This document shows, piece by piece, positions 51,926 to 59,825 of a stretch of DNA of 64,000 nt. Location: contig NZ_JYON01000003.1 in the NCBI RefSeq assembly GCF_000952155.1, positions 227,565-291,564 of the forward strand, in the 5' to 3' direction. The DNA is from Aliterella atlantica CENA595 (GTDB lineage: Bacteria; Cyanobacteriota; Cyanobacteriia; Cyanobacteriales; Chroococcidiopsidaceae). The notes under the pieces are model-generated. The model was not told the DNA's origin. It made no database searches and saw nothing but the letters and a program-made list of their open reading frames with translations. Each line of letters opens with the position of its first letter. Position 1 is the stretch's first letter. The translations under genes were made by a program, and so were the position numbers.

Positions 51926-54325
51926 CTATTCAACATAAGCAATCGTGACACCAGTACCGCCGTCTGCTTGTTCGGCGGCTTCATAACGAGTGACTCTAGA
52001 GTGCTGCTTTAAGAATGCATGAACGCCTTGACGCAATTTTCCCGTTCCGTGTCCGTGAATAATCCATAAAGGACCGTTAGCAAGGGCGATCGCTTCATCT
52101 AATACTCTTTCGGCATCAGCTACTCGACTACCCCGCAGATCGACTGTATTTTTGGAGGTGCGAATTGCTGGTGCTGCTTGCTGTGGTGTTGGTTGTTCTT
52201 CGCTTTTTGGCTCTGGTTTTTTGGCTTTGGGTAACGTTACTTTTTCGCCATCCAATGATTCAATGTCTTCTAACTTGACATTCATTTTCATGATCCCAAA
52301 GCGGACATTGATAGCACCATCGTCGTCAGGATTGCTTAATACTTCAGCCGTTTGTCCTAACCTGGGGATGCGAATGCGATCGCCTATTTGCGGTTTAAAT
52401 CCAGCTTTGGGTTTTGGTGGAGGCGATAACCGTTTTTGAGCAATTTGGTTGATTGTATTAGTTGCTTGTTGGGCATCTTGCGCTGTCACTGGACCTTTTT
52501 GCAGGCGGCGGATAACTTGAGCAATTTCGCCTTTCGCTTGGGCGATCGCATTTTGAATTGCTGCATCTTGGTTGGCGCGTAGTTCTCGCTCTCTTTCCTG
52601 CAAGGCTGCGGCTTTAGCTGATACTTGCCCGTAAAAACGCTCGGCTTGTTCTAATAGTTGTTGCGCTTCTGTAGCTTTAGTTTCTTGGCGTTTTCTTTGC
52701 GCTTCTAAGCCTGCAATTACTTGGTTTACGTCTTCAGTTGCACCGCCTATATAGCCTCTAGCTTGCTCAATTACTTCAAGATTTAGTCCCAATCGCTGGG
52801 CAATAGTTAGAGCATTAGAGCGTCCTGGAATCCCCCACAGCAAGCGATAAGTTGGCGATAGGCTCACTTCGTCAAATTCTACCGAAGCATTCTCAAAGCG
52901 CTCATCTTGATATTTTAGAGCTTTTAGTTCGCCAAAGTGAGTTGTAGCAATACTTAGCTGGGCGTGACTGGCAAGGTATTTTAACAGTGCGATCGCTAAC
53001 GCGCTACCTTCGGCGGGATCGGTTCCTGCACCGACTTCATCTAATAACACCAGCGACGAAGTTGAGACTTCCTGGTTGTCTATACTAGAAATAGCGTTCA
53101 AAATCCGACTAATCCGGCGAATATGACCAGAAAATGTCGATAAACTCTGCTCTAACGATTGTTCGTCGCCAATATCTGTTAACACCTGCTCGAACCAAGG
53201 CATTTCCACAGGTTCTTTTGCTGGAACAAATAGCCCTACCTTTGCCATCAAAGCGGCTAATCCTAAAGTTTTGAGCGTAACAGTTTTACCGCCAGTATTT
53301 GGTCCAGTAATAGTTACTACGCGAATATGAGGTTGAATGAGTAAATCAACTGGTACAACTGCCCTACCTTGTTCGTGCTGCTGCTGCCAGATTAATAAAG
53401 GATGACGCAACTGGCGCAGAGTAATCGTCTCCGTAGCTGGATAATCAATAAATCGGGGTGGATTAGCGTGCAACCACAAGCTATAACGAGCGCGGGCTGT
53501 TGCTAGATCTAAAATAGTAGCGATCGCCAGCAAGCGTTCTAGATCGGTCTGAACTGCCGCTATTTGCTCTGTCAAAGCCCGTCTAACGGCTTCTTCCTCA
53601 ACTTGCTCCTTCCTAACTAACTGCCGTAATTGATTGCCCAAAGGCACAACAGCATTAGGTTCAACATACAAAGTAGCGCCGCTAGTAGAAGTATCGAGGA
53701 CAATCCCAGGAATCGCATCTTTTTGGGGTGCTTTCACCGGAATTGTAAAGCGATCGCCTCTTTGCGTAATTATCTGTTCTTGTACGGCATTAGAGTGACG
53801 CTGCAAAATATTGTGTAGCAAACGATTGATCTGCGTGCGTAACTGCTTTATTTGAGTACGGATACCAGCTAAATTGGGGCTAGCGCGATCGGCTACTTGA
53901 GCGCGATCGTCAATGCAGCGGTGAATTTCTTGCTCCAACTCTGGATAAGTTCTTAGTTCGGCAACCAAATCCGTAAGTACCGGAACATCTTGCTGATTGT
54001 CAATTACCCGCCTAAGCTGCCTAGCACCAGATAAAGTAGTAGCGACTTTTAGCAACTCATTACCAGCCAAAATGCCTTGCAATCCGGCTCTTTCTATAGA
54101 TTCGCCAATATCTTGAATGCCCTCAAACGACAAACCCGCCGTTAGTCTAGTTTCTAACTCGTAAACCTCTTTAGTTTGTGCCAGTAACTTTTCGCTTTCT
54201 GCCTGCAAAGTAGGAATTACGAGATTACGCGCTGCAACAAATCCCAACTTAGTAGCCGCAAACGTAGCTAAATGCTGACAAAGACGCGACCATTCCAACA
54301 ATTCTAAAGTTTCAGATTGGATCAA
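51926..54325 (-). CDS. mutS2: Endonuclease MutS2
   Basis: A 799-residue MutS-related ATPase. Central clamp/helical regions precede the ATPase with GPNTGGKTVTLKTLG (Walker A), LLDEVGAGTDPAEGSALA (Walker B) and SIATTHFGELKAL. The C-terminus carries a KOW-like linker and the Smr nuclease domain (NTVDLRGSRVADAERVLDEA; LWIIHGHGTGKLRQGVHAFL). It lacks the mismatch-recognition domain of MutS. MutS2 suppresses recombination or splits collided ribosomes, depending on the species. Length and motifs are complete. Confidence 0.95.
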   Translation of the reverse strand: MIQSETLELLEWSRLCQHLATFAATKLGFVAARNLVIPTLQAESEKLLAQTKEVYELETRLTAGLSFEGIQDIGESIERAGLQGILAGNELLKVATTLSGARQLRRVIDNQQDVPVLTDLVAELRTYPELEQEIHRCIDDRAQVADRASPNLAGIRTQIKQLRTQINRLLHNILQRHSNAVQEQIITQRGDRFTIPVKAPQKDAIPGIVLDTSTSGATLYVEPNAVVPLGNQLRQLVRKEQVEEEAVRRALTEQIAAVQTDLERLLAIATILDLATARARYSLWLHANPPRFIDYPATETITLRQLRHPLLIWQQQHEQGRAVVPVDLLIQPHIRVVTITGPNTGGKTVTLKTLGLAALMAKVGLFVPAKEPVEMPWFEQVLTDIGDEQSLEQSLSTFSGHIRRISRILNAISSIDNQEVSTSSLVLLDEVGAGTDPAEGSALAIALLKYLASHAQLSIATTHFGELKALKYQDERFENASVEFDEVSLSPTYRLLWGIPGRSNALTIAQRLGLNLEVIEQARGYIGGATEDVNQVIAGLEAQRKRQETKATEAQQLLEQAERFYGQVSAKAAALQERERELRANQDAAIQNAIAQAKGEIAQVIRRLQKGPVTAQDAQQATNTINQIAQKRLSPPPKPKAGFKPQIGDRIRIPRLGQTAEVLSNPDDDGAINVRFGIMKMNVKLEDIESLDGEKVTLPKAKKPEPKSEEQPTPQQAAPAIRTSKNTVDLRGSRVADAERVLDEAIALANGPLWIIHGHGTGKLRQGVHAFLKQHSRVTRYEAAEQADGGTGVTIAYVE

Positions 54326-54626
54326 AGCTTACCTGCGATCGTTGCAACTACAAGTGTTAAAAAGCAGTTTTAACAAAACAATTGATAACTTCATTCTAAC
54401 GAAATCTACACCTGTAGCTGTACCCTAACAGACACTAATAACAAAGCTCTCAGCACCTCAAACATACTAAACCCTCTCCCAAACCTCTTGACTCTGGGTT
54501 ACGCCAGTCGCACGGGCGGCGGCTCCCCCCGCACGGCGCTGGCTCCTCTGCGTCTTGTGCGGTTCGTCTCAATCGTCCCAGCAATTTGATACGCTATGTC
54601 TTAACAGCATTAAAAGTGAAAAAAGA
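54326..54626. other. Intergenic region with a GC-rich dispersed repeat
   Basis: 301 bp. From about 54505 to 54585 lies a GC-rich element, with GCCAG (54510-54514) and CTGGC (54540-54544) bracketing an inverted pair of CGCACGG words. Its closing CTCTGCGTCTTGTGCGGTTC resembles a repeat common in cyanobacterial intergenic DNA. No gene seen. Confidence 0.5.
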
Positions 54627-55790
54627 GTGGACATTCAAATAGGGCGCGGTAAAACAGCAAGACGAGCCTACGGCATAGACGAAATTGCCTTAATACCAGG
54701 CAACAGAACCCTAGATCCGAGCCTTGCAGACACCAAATGGCGCATAGGCAACATCGAACGAGAAATTCCCATCATCGCTAGTGCAATGGACGGCGTAGTA
54801 GACGTACGCATGGCAGTCCTTTTGTCCGAACTCGGTGCATTAGGCGTACTTAACTTAGAAGGCATCCAGTGTCGCTACGCAGATCCTCAGCCGATCTTAG
54901 AACGCATTAGTACAGTTGGCAAAGACGAATTCGTTGGATTAATGCAAGAACTGTATGCCAAACCCGTAGAACCAAAATTAATCGAGCAACGCATCCAAGA
55001 AATCAAACAACAAGGGGGCATAGCCGCAGTCAGCGCTACCCCCATCGGTGCAACCAAATACGGCGAGATTGTAGCAAACGCTGGAGCAGATTTGTTTTTC
55101 GTCCAAGCAACAGTAGTATCTACAGCACATCTTGCGCCAGAATCGCAAACCCCATTAGATTTAGCGCAATTCTGCCGCGATATGCCTATGCCAGTTATTT
55201 TAGGCAACTGCGTCACCTACGACGTTACGCTCAACTTAATGAAAGCTGGAGCGGCTGGGGTATTGGTAGGCATAGGACCAGGAGCCGCTTGCACGTCGCG
55301 CGGCGTGTTGGGTATAGGCATCCCCCAAGTAACTGCGATCGCCGATTGTGCTGCCGCCCGCGACGACTATTATCAAGAAACAGGCAACTATGTGCCTATA
55401 ATTGCTGACGGCGGCTTAATTACTGGTGGTGATATTTGTAAATGTATCGCCTGCGGTGCTGATGGCGTAATGATTGGTTCGCCTTTTGCTAGAGCCGCTG
55501 AAGCTCCAGGCAACGGTTATCACTGGGGCATGGCAACACCTAGCCCAATTTTGCCGCGCGGGACAAGAATTCGTGTTGGTACTACTGGCAGTTTAGAGCA
55601 AATTTTGCGCGGACCTGCTCAACTTGATGACGGTACGCATAATTTACTGGGCGCTCTGAAAACCAGTATGGGAACATTGGGCGCAAAAGATATTAAAGAA
55701 ATGCAGCAAGTAGAAGTTGCGATCGCTCCTTCATTATTAACTGAAGGCAAAGTCTATCAAAAAGCCCAGCAATTAGGTATGGGCAAATGA
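54627..55790 (+). CDS. guaB3: GuaB3 family IMP dehydrogenase-related protein
   Basis: A 387-residue IMP dehydrogenase/GMP reductase-like TIM barrel without CBS domains. The start is the GTG at 54627, giving VDIQIGRGKTARRAYGIDEI as in homologues; an upstream frame to 54555 would begin in repeat DNA. The catalytic-loop Cys is in GPGAACTSRGVLG, the phosphate site is IADGGLITGGDICK, and the flap region lies near LEQILRGPAQ. It probably acts in guanine nucleotide synthesis. It is immediately followed by the Yfr1 small RNA, as in many cyanobacteria. Confidence 0.9.
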   Translation: MDIQIGRGKTARRAYGIDEIALIPGNRTLDPSLADTKWRIGNIEREIPIIASAMDGVVDVRMAVLLSELGALGVLNLEGIQCRYADPQPILERISTVGKDEFVGLMQELYAKPVEPKLIEQRIQEIKQQGGIAAVSATPIGATKYGEIVANAGADLFFVQATVVSTAHLAPESQTPLDLAQFCRDMPMPVILGNCVTYDVTLNLMKAGAAGVLVGIGPGAACTSRGVLGIGIPQVTAIADCAAARDDYYQETGNYVPIIADGGLITGGDICKCIACGADGVMIGSPFARAAEAPGNGYHWGMATPSPILPRGTRIRVGTTGSLEQILRGPAQLDDGTHNLLGALKTSMGTLGAKDIKEMQQVEVAIAPSLLTEGKVYQKAQQLGMGK

Positions 55791-55900
55791 TCGCCAGTTA
55801 GTTTCGCGATCGTTGGAGACATGGAAAATCCAAGAAAATCTAGGAGCAAAAATTTCTTTGAATCTGACAACTAGGCTCTACCAAAAAATTTGCTGTCGCG

Positions 55901-55906
55901 TACAAT
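55901..55906 (+). promoter_or_regulatory. -10 element of Yfr1
   Basis: TACAAT lies 7 bases upstream of the inferred first base of Yfr1 (55914). No good -35 hexamer is visible at 17 bp. Confidence 0.6.
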
Positions 55907-55913
55907 AGAAAAA

Positions 55914-55983
55914 GCGGAGACAAATGTTTCCGTTCACTCCTCACACCACACTTCGCCCGAATTACTATTCGGGCGTTTCCTTA
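55914..55983 (+). ncRNA. yfr1: Yfr1 small regulatory RNA
   Basis: The conserved Yfr1 core ACTCCTCACAC is present exactly at 55936-55946, single-stranded between two hairpins. The 5' hairpin is GCGGAGAC-aaat-GTTTCCGT (55914-55933), and the 3' hairpin is a 9-bp perfect stem CGCCCGAAT/ATTCGGGCG (55954-55962 with 55967-55975), followed by a short T-rich tail. The length of about 65-70 nt and position just after guaB match the established pattern for Yfr1, where trxA usually comes next; here the next gene is a GspE-type ATPase instead. Yfr1 is known to pair with porin-type mRNAs through its core. The 3' hairpin also acts as terminator for the guaB3 direction. Confidence 0.93.
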
Positions 55984-55993
55984 TTTATCCCTA

Positions 55994-57688
55994 CTAATTA
56001 ACGGTTACTGCTGATTGGAGTCGGCTTTTCAAGTTTTCATTGGTGGGAATTCTGTTATACAAAGAACTACGAGGCAATACGCGCATTATTTCTTCAACTG
56101 TAGTTAAACCGCTAGTAACTTTTTCAATTGCTGCTACTCTAAATGAGGCAAAGTTGATTTTTCTGAGATATTGATTGAGTTGAGTAATACTACCTTCGTA
56201 AATAATCTCTTGGACTGATTCATCAACATCTAATAGTTCGACAATTACCTCTCGCCCCAAATAGCCAGAATTGAAGCAAGCAGAACAGCCAGCACCTCGC
56301 CGCCACGTGCCAAATCGTTGTTGCAAACCAAGAACTTTTAAATCTGCGGCTGTTGGGGTATAAGGTTCGGCGCAGTGCGGACAAACGCGACGCACCAAGC
56401 GCTGCGCCACAATGCCTAATAAAGCATCGCTTAATAAAGCTGGGTCGGGACCAATATCTTTGAGTCGAGGAATTGCCCCGACTGCATCATTGGTGTGCAA
56501 GGTTGTCAATACCAAGTGTCCTGTTAGCGCTGCCCTTACTGCTGTTTCTGCCGTCTCTGCATCGCGGATTTCTCCCAACATAATGACATCTGGATCTTGG
56601 CGCATAATTGCCCGCAAACCAGCAGCAAAAGTCATGCCTGACGCTTCGTTGACTTGAGTTTGAGTGATGCGCGGCAGGACGTATTCTACAGGGTCTTCTA
56701 CAGTAACTACGTTTACGTGTTCGTTGGCAACTACTTGCAAGCTAGTATAAAGGGTGCTGGTTTTACCGGAACCTGTAGGACCTGTAAGAATCACCATGCC
56801 TTGCGGTTGCTGCAACCAGCTTTTGTATATAGCTAAGGTTTCTTTGGAGAAGCCTAAGTTATTAATGTTAGAAAATGGGTTTTTGCGCGGTAACAAGCGG
56901 ATAACAGCTTTTTCGCCATTGACGCAGGGTAGGGTACTGACGCGCATATCCATGCCTAGTTCGGCTTCGTGCTGGGAAGTATATTTTTCGCCAATTCTGC
57001 CATCTTGAGGGCGGCGGCTTTCGGAAATATCTATACTAGACATGACTTTGAGCGCGATAATTACGCGGCGGCTCAACTCGCCAGGCAAGATAGTAATATC
57101 TCGCAGTACGCCATCAATTCGGTAGCGCACTCTCAAACCGTCTGTCATTGGTTCTAGGTGAATATCGCTAGCGCGGTTACGTAATGCTCCAGAGATTAAA
57201 GTTTTGATTCTACCTATTTGGTCAGCAGCTTTAGAAAGGTAGAGTTCGGTAGTTTCACTGATATCTTCTTGCTCGTACTCGCCTGTGAGGGGATTGACTA
57301 ATGGAGCCGAGCTAATACTGTTGACGTTGATGTTTTGCGTGTGGAACCAAGCGCGATAGCTTTTATCGGAGATGGGGACAATTTTGACTTGGCTATTAGT
57401 ACGATCGCTCAATTCGGCGATCGCTTCTTTACTCAAAGTTACAGGGCTGCCTAAGTAATAACAACCCTGCCACAACAATAAGGGAATTGCAGGTGGCAAA
57501 CAGCTTTTATCGTGAAAGTGCCGCAAAAATCTGGAACTAACTTCCCGATCGAGGAATTTTTGGTTAACTGTTCCTTGCTCGTCAACCAAAAGCTGTAGTG
57601 CTTGGGTGCAATTAATTTCTTGATTTTTAAGTTTTTGCCAAGCCGATAGGTTCGCGGGGGAAGTCTGCATATTTGTTGGTGTATTCAC
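55994..57688 (-). CDS. GspE/PilB-family type II secretion or pilus ATPase
   Basis: A 564-residue hexameric motor ATPase. The N-terminal region (about 1-110) is short. The N2/core includes SDIHLEPMTDGLRVRYRIDG, Walker A GPTGSGKTSTLYT, the Asp box VTVEDPVEY, Walker B IMLGEIRDAETAETAVRAAL and the tetracysteine metal site (VCPHCAEP...CSACFNSGYLG). At 564 residues it is shorter than the usual cyanobacterial PilB (about 670), and no pilT, pilC or pilin genes are adjacent, so it is an orphan paralogue. It may assist type IV pili or an unknown secretion system. Confidence 0.88.
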   Translation of the reverse strand: MNTPTNMQTSPANLSAWQKLKNQEINCTQALQLLVDEQGTVNQKFLDREVSSRFLRHFHDKSCLPPAIPLLLWQGCYYLGSPVTLSKEAIAELSDRTNSQVKIVPISDKSYRAWFHTQNINVNSISSAPLVNPLTGEYEQEDISETTELYLSKAADQIGRIKTLISGALRNRASDIHLEPMTDGLRVRYRIDGVLRDITILPGELSRRVIIALKVMSSIDISESRRPQDGRIGEKYTSQHEAELGMDMRVSTLPCVNGEKAVIRLLPRKNPFSNINNLGFSKETLAIYKSWLQQPQGMVILTGPTGSGKTSTLYTSLQVVANEHVNVVTVEDPVEYVLPRITQTQVNEASGMTFAAGLRAIMRQDPDVIMLGEIRDAETAETAVRAALTGHLVLTTLHTNDAVGAIPRLKDIGPDPALLSDALLGIVAQRLVRRVCPHCAEPYTPTAADLKVLGLQQRFGTWRRGAGCSACFNSGYLGREVIVELLDVDESVQEIIYEGSITQLNQYLRKINFASFRVAAIEKVTSGLTTVEEIMRVLPRSSLYNRIPTNENLKSRLQSAVTVN

Positions 57689-57897
57689 TATTAGCAGGTT
57701 AACTCCAGTATAAAAATTTATTTTTAGCTAACGATGAATTTGTGGTAAAGGGACGTTAAAGCTTGTGAGATTTTACGGAGTTGCTATCAGCCATGTTAGG
57801 TGAAAACCCGACCGTTAAGATCCCAAATATTAAAAAACTTGGAGTTTTTTACACCCCAAGATACTTGACTAAATAGCAATAAAGTTAATCGCTTAAT

Positions 57898-59184
57898 TTA
57901 AAGAGTGAGGGATTGAGCGTTTGTTTCGATTAACTGCGCCAAATCCTTTAAGAAAGCAGCAGCCGTAGCACCATAAATAATCCGGTGATCGCAGGTAATA
58001 TTGACTTGCATCTGTTTCTTGACACCAAATAAGCCATCATGAGCGACTAATTGCGGTTTAGCTGCACCAATTGCCAAAATCGATCCTTGTCCTGGGGGTA
58101 AAATTGCATCAAACCTATCTACCCCAAACATTCCCAAATTGGAGAGCGTAAACGTGCCGCTATTATATTCTTCTGGTTGCAACTGCTTGGCTCTAGCCCG
58201 ATCTACCAAACCTTTCCAGTTCCGCGATAGCGAATAAATATCTATCTGGTCGGCATTTTGCAATACAGGGGTAATTAACCCGCCATCTTCCATCGCTACG
58301 GCGACAGCAATATTAATGCCAGCATGATAGACGATGCCTTGTTCTGAATAACTAGCATTAACCAAGGGATGTTTTTGTAAAGTTACAGCTACAGCTTTAG
58401 CAAGTAGCGCTGTCATTGTCACGCCCTTAGACTTAATCTGCTTGTACAGCTTATCTAGCCCATCAGTAGTAATGGTGTAACCTACGTGGAAAGTTGGCAC
58501 TTGCAAGCTAGCCACCATATTCCGCACTACCGCATTTTGCAGCGTGTTCAAGGGTACTACTTGACCAGGTACGGCGGGTTTTTGAGTAGGAGGGGCAGAG
58601 AAAGCAGGGGAGGCAGGGGTAGCAGGGGTAGCAGGGGAGGCAGGGGTAGCAGGAATGTTTGCTGCGGCTTCTATGTCTTGAGCTACAATTCGCCCGTGAG
58701 GACCGCTACCTTGGAGGCTGCTGATATCTACCTTCATCTCTTTTGCTAGCTTCCGAGCGCGGGGAGATACCATAATCCGTCCTTCTTGATGGTTTGACGC
58801 ACCATTTGGGGAAGCAGTAGTAGTAGGTACTGTATTGGCAACATCTGCTGTTTGCCCTGGAGAAGTAGTAGGATTTGTTGTTACTGGTGGGGTAGAACTA
58901 CCTGCTGGTGAATTAGCTTTTTGCTGGGCAGTTGCTATTTCTGCTTCAGTTTCGGCAATTAAAGCGATCGCAGCACCTACAGGAGCCGTATCGCCAGAGT
59001 CAACTAGGATAGTAGCAATGTAGCCTTCATAGAAGGTTTCTACATCCATATCTGCTTTATCTGACTCGACAACTACTACTGTTTCGCCTTTTTCTACTTT
59101 ATCCCCAGGCGATTTAACCCAATTAACAATTTTGCCCTCAGTCATAGTCGAACTAAGAGCAGGCATAAATACTTCGTGAATCAT
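57898..59184 (-). CDS. pdhC: Pyruvate dehydrogenase complex E2 (dihydrolipoamide acetyltransferase)
   Basis: The 428-residue core of the PDH complex, transferring acetyl groups to CoA. Residues 1-75 are one lipoyl domain with K43 in ESDKADMDVET. A Pro/Thr/Ala linker leads to the E3-binding domain (about 140-175; MVSPRARKLAKEMKVDISSL), then a second linker of ATPASP units, and the catalytic domain ends in CDHRIIYGA. The catalytic His is H400; the Asp of the classical HxxxDG is Tyr (Y404), as in chloroplast E2 and other cyanobacteria as far as I recall. The second linker is encoded by a G-rich nonamer repeat. It starts 155 bp from the YlqD-like gene, across heptamer arrays. Confidence 0.93.
   Translation of the reverse strand: MIHEVFMPALSSTMTEGKIVNWVKSPGDKVEKGETVVVVESDKADMDVETFYEGYIATILVDSGDTAPVGAAIALIAETEAEIATAQQKANSPAGSSTPPVTTNPTTSPGQTADVANTVPTTTASPNGASNHQEGRIMVSPRARKLAKEMKVDISSLQGSGPHGRIVAQDIEAAANIPATPASPATPATPASPAFSAPPTQKPAVPGQVVPLNTLQNAVVRNMVASLQVPTFHVGYTITTDGLDKLYKQIKSKGVTMTALLAKAVAVTLQKHPLVNASYSEQGIVYHAGINIAVAVAMEDGGLITPVLQNADQIDIYSLSRNWKGLVDRARAKQLQPEEYNSGTFTLSNLGMFGVDRFDAILPPGQGSILAIGAAKPQLVAHDGLFGVKKQMQVNITCDHRIIYGATAAAFLKDLAQLIETNAQSLTL
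58604..58653. repeat. G-rich nonamer repeat encoding the E2 linker
   Basis: Five to six tandem GCAGGGGAG/GCAGGGGTA units are read on the minus strand as Pro-Ala-Thr/Ser. They resemble the G-rich arrays in intergenic DNA at 26876-26914 and 36343-36385. Confidence 0.85.
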
Positions 59185-59306
59185 TTCTAACCTTAAAGCG
59201 CTAATCCAATAATCTTAATTATGAAAGCAAAGTTGCACCGGAGCTTAACAGTGACCAGTTACTAGGTAAGAAACAGCCAGCGACTAGCCATTGTTGATAA
59301 CTTCTT

Positions 59307-59340
59307 CACTGGTCACTGGTCACTGGTCACTGGTCACTGT
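59307..59340. repeat. CTGGTCA heptamer array at the YlqD gene end
   Basis: Almost five tandem copies of CTGGTCA abut the TAA stop at 59340-59342. A further inverted copy (CAGTGACCAGTTAC) lies at 59249-59262 in the same gap. Confidence 0.9.
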
Positions 59341-59789
59341 TAAAGGTCGCCGCGAATTTCCTCAACCACCCCGTCGCGCAGCAGAATTTCGACTTGCATT
59401 TTGCTAATCAGGTTGTCCCCTGGCTGGACGCTGAATAAGCCTTCTAGTTGAAACTGGTTAACTTCTTGATTGAGTTCTAGTAACTGCACTTGCTGGAGAT
59501 TTTGCAAACTTTGATTTTTTTGCTCTAATAGTTCGCTTTTCTTTTCGTTAACCTGAATCTGGATGCTTTCGATTTGCTGTAAGGTTTGAGGACCTGGAGG
59601 CTGCAAGCTTTGCTTTTGAATTTCCGCGATCGCTCTTTGTCCTTGCATATCTAATTGTTGCAATTGACCGTCAACTTGGTTGATTTGTGCTTGCAACTGT
59701 TGCTGCACTTCGTCCTTCCACCGAGGAGTGACAACAGCTTTAACATTAATAGGTCGTTTCAGCGTGAGGTGATTTGGGGAAATATCCAT
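59340..59789 (-). CDS. YlqD family coiled-coil protein
   Basis: A protein of about 149 residues of the YlqD family. It starts at the ATG 59789 (MDISPNHLTLKRPINVKAVV), contains a long Gln-rich coiled coil (about 25-100; LQAQINQVDGQLQQLDMQGQ), and ends in a small beta domain (QLEGLFSVQPGDNLISKMQV). The function of YlqD is unknown. A frame starting at 59804 adds five residues. It follows the acyl ligase gene on the same strand; a heptamer array marks its 3' end. Confidence 0.8.
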   Translation of the reverse strand: MDISPNHLTLKRPINVKAVVTPRWKDEVQQQLQAQINQVDGQLQQLDMQGQRAIAEIQKQSLQPPGPQTLQQIESIQIQVNEKKSELLEQKNQSLQNLQQVQLLELNQEVNQFQLEGLFSVQPGDNLISKMQVEILLRDGVVEEIRGDL

Positions 59790-59825
59790 AAAATCGAGGC
59801 ACAATTACTAATTTGTGAAATTGCA

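Noticed and set aside
55954..55980. Plain terminator of guaB3
   Set aside because: The hairpin is the 3' end of Yfr1, given the exact ACTCCTCACAC core and 5' hairpin before it.
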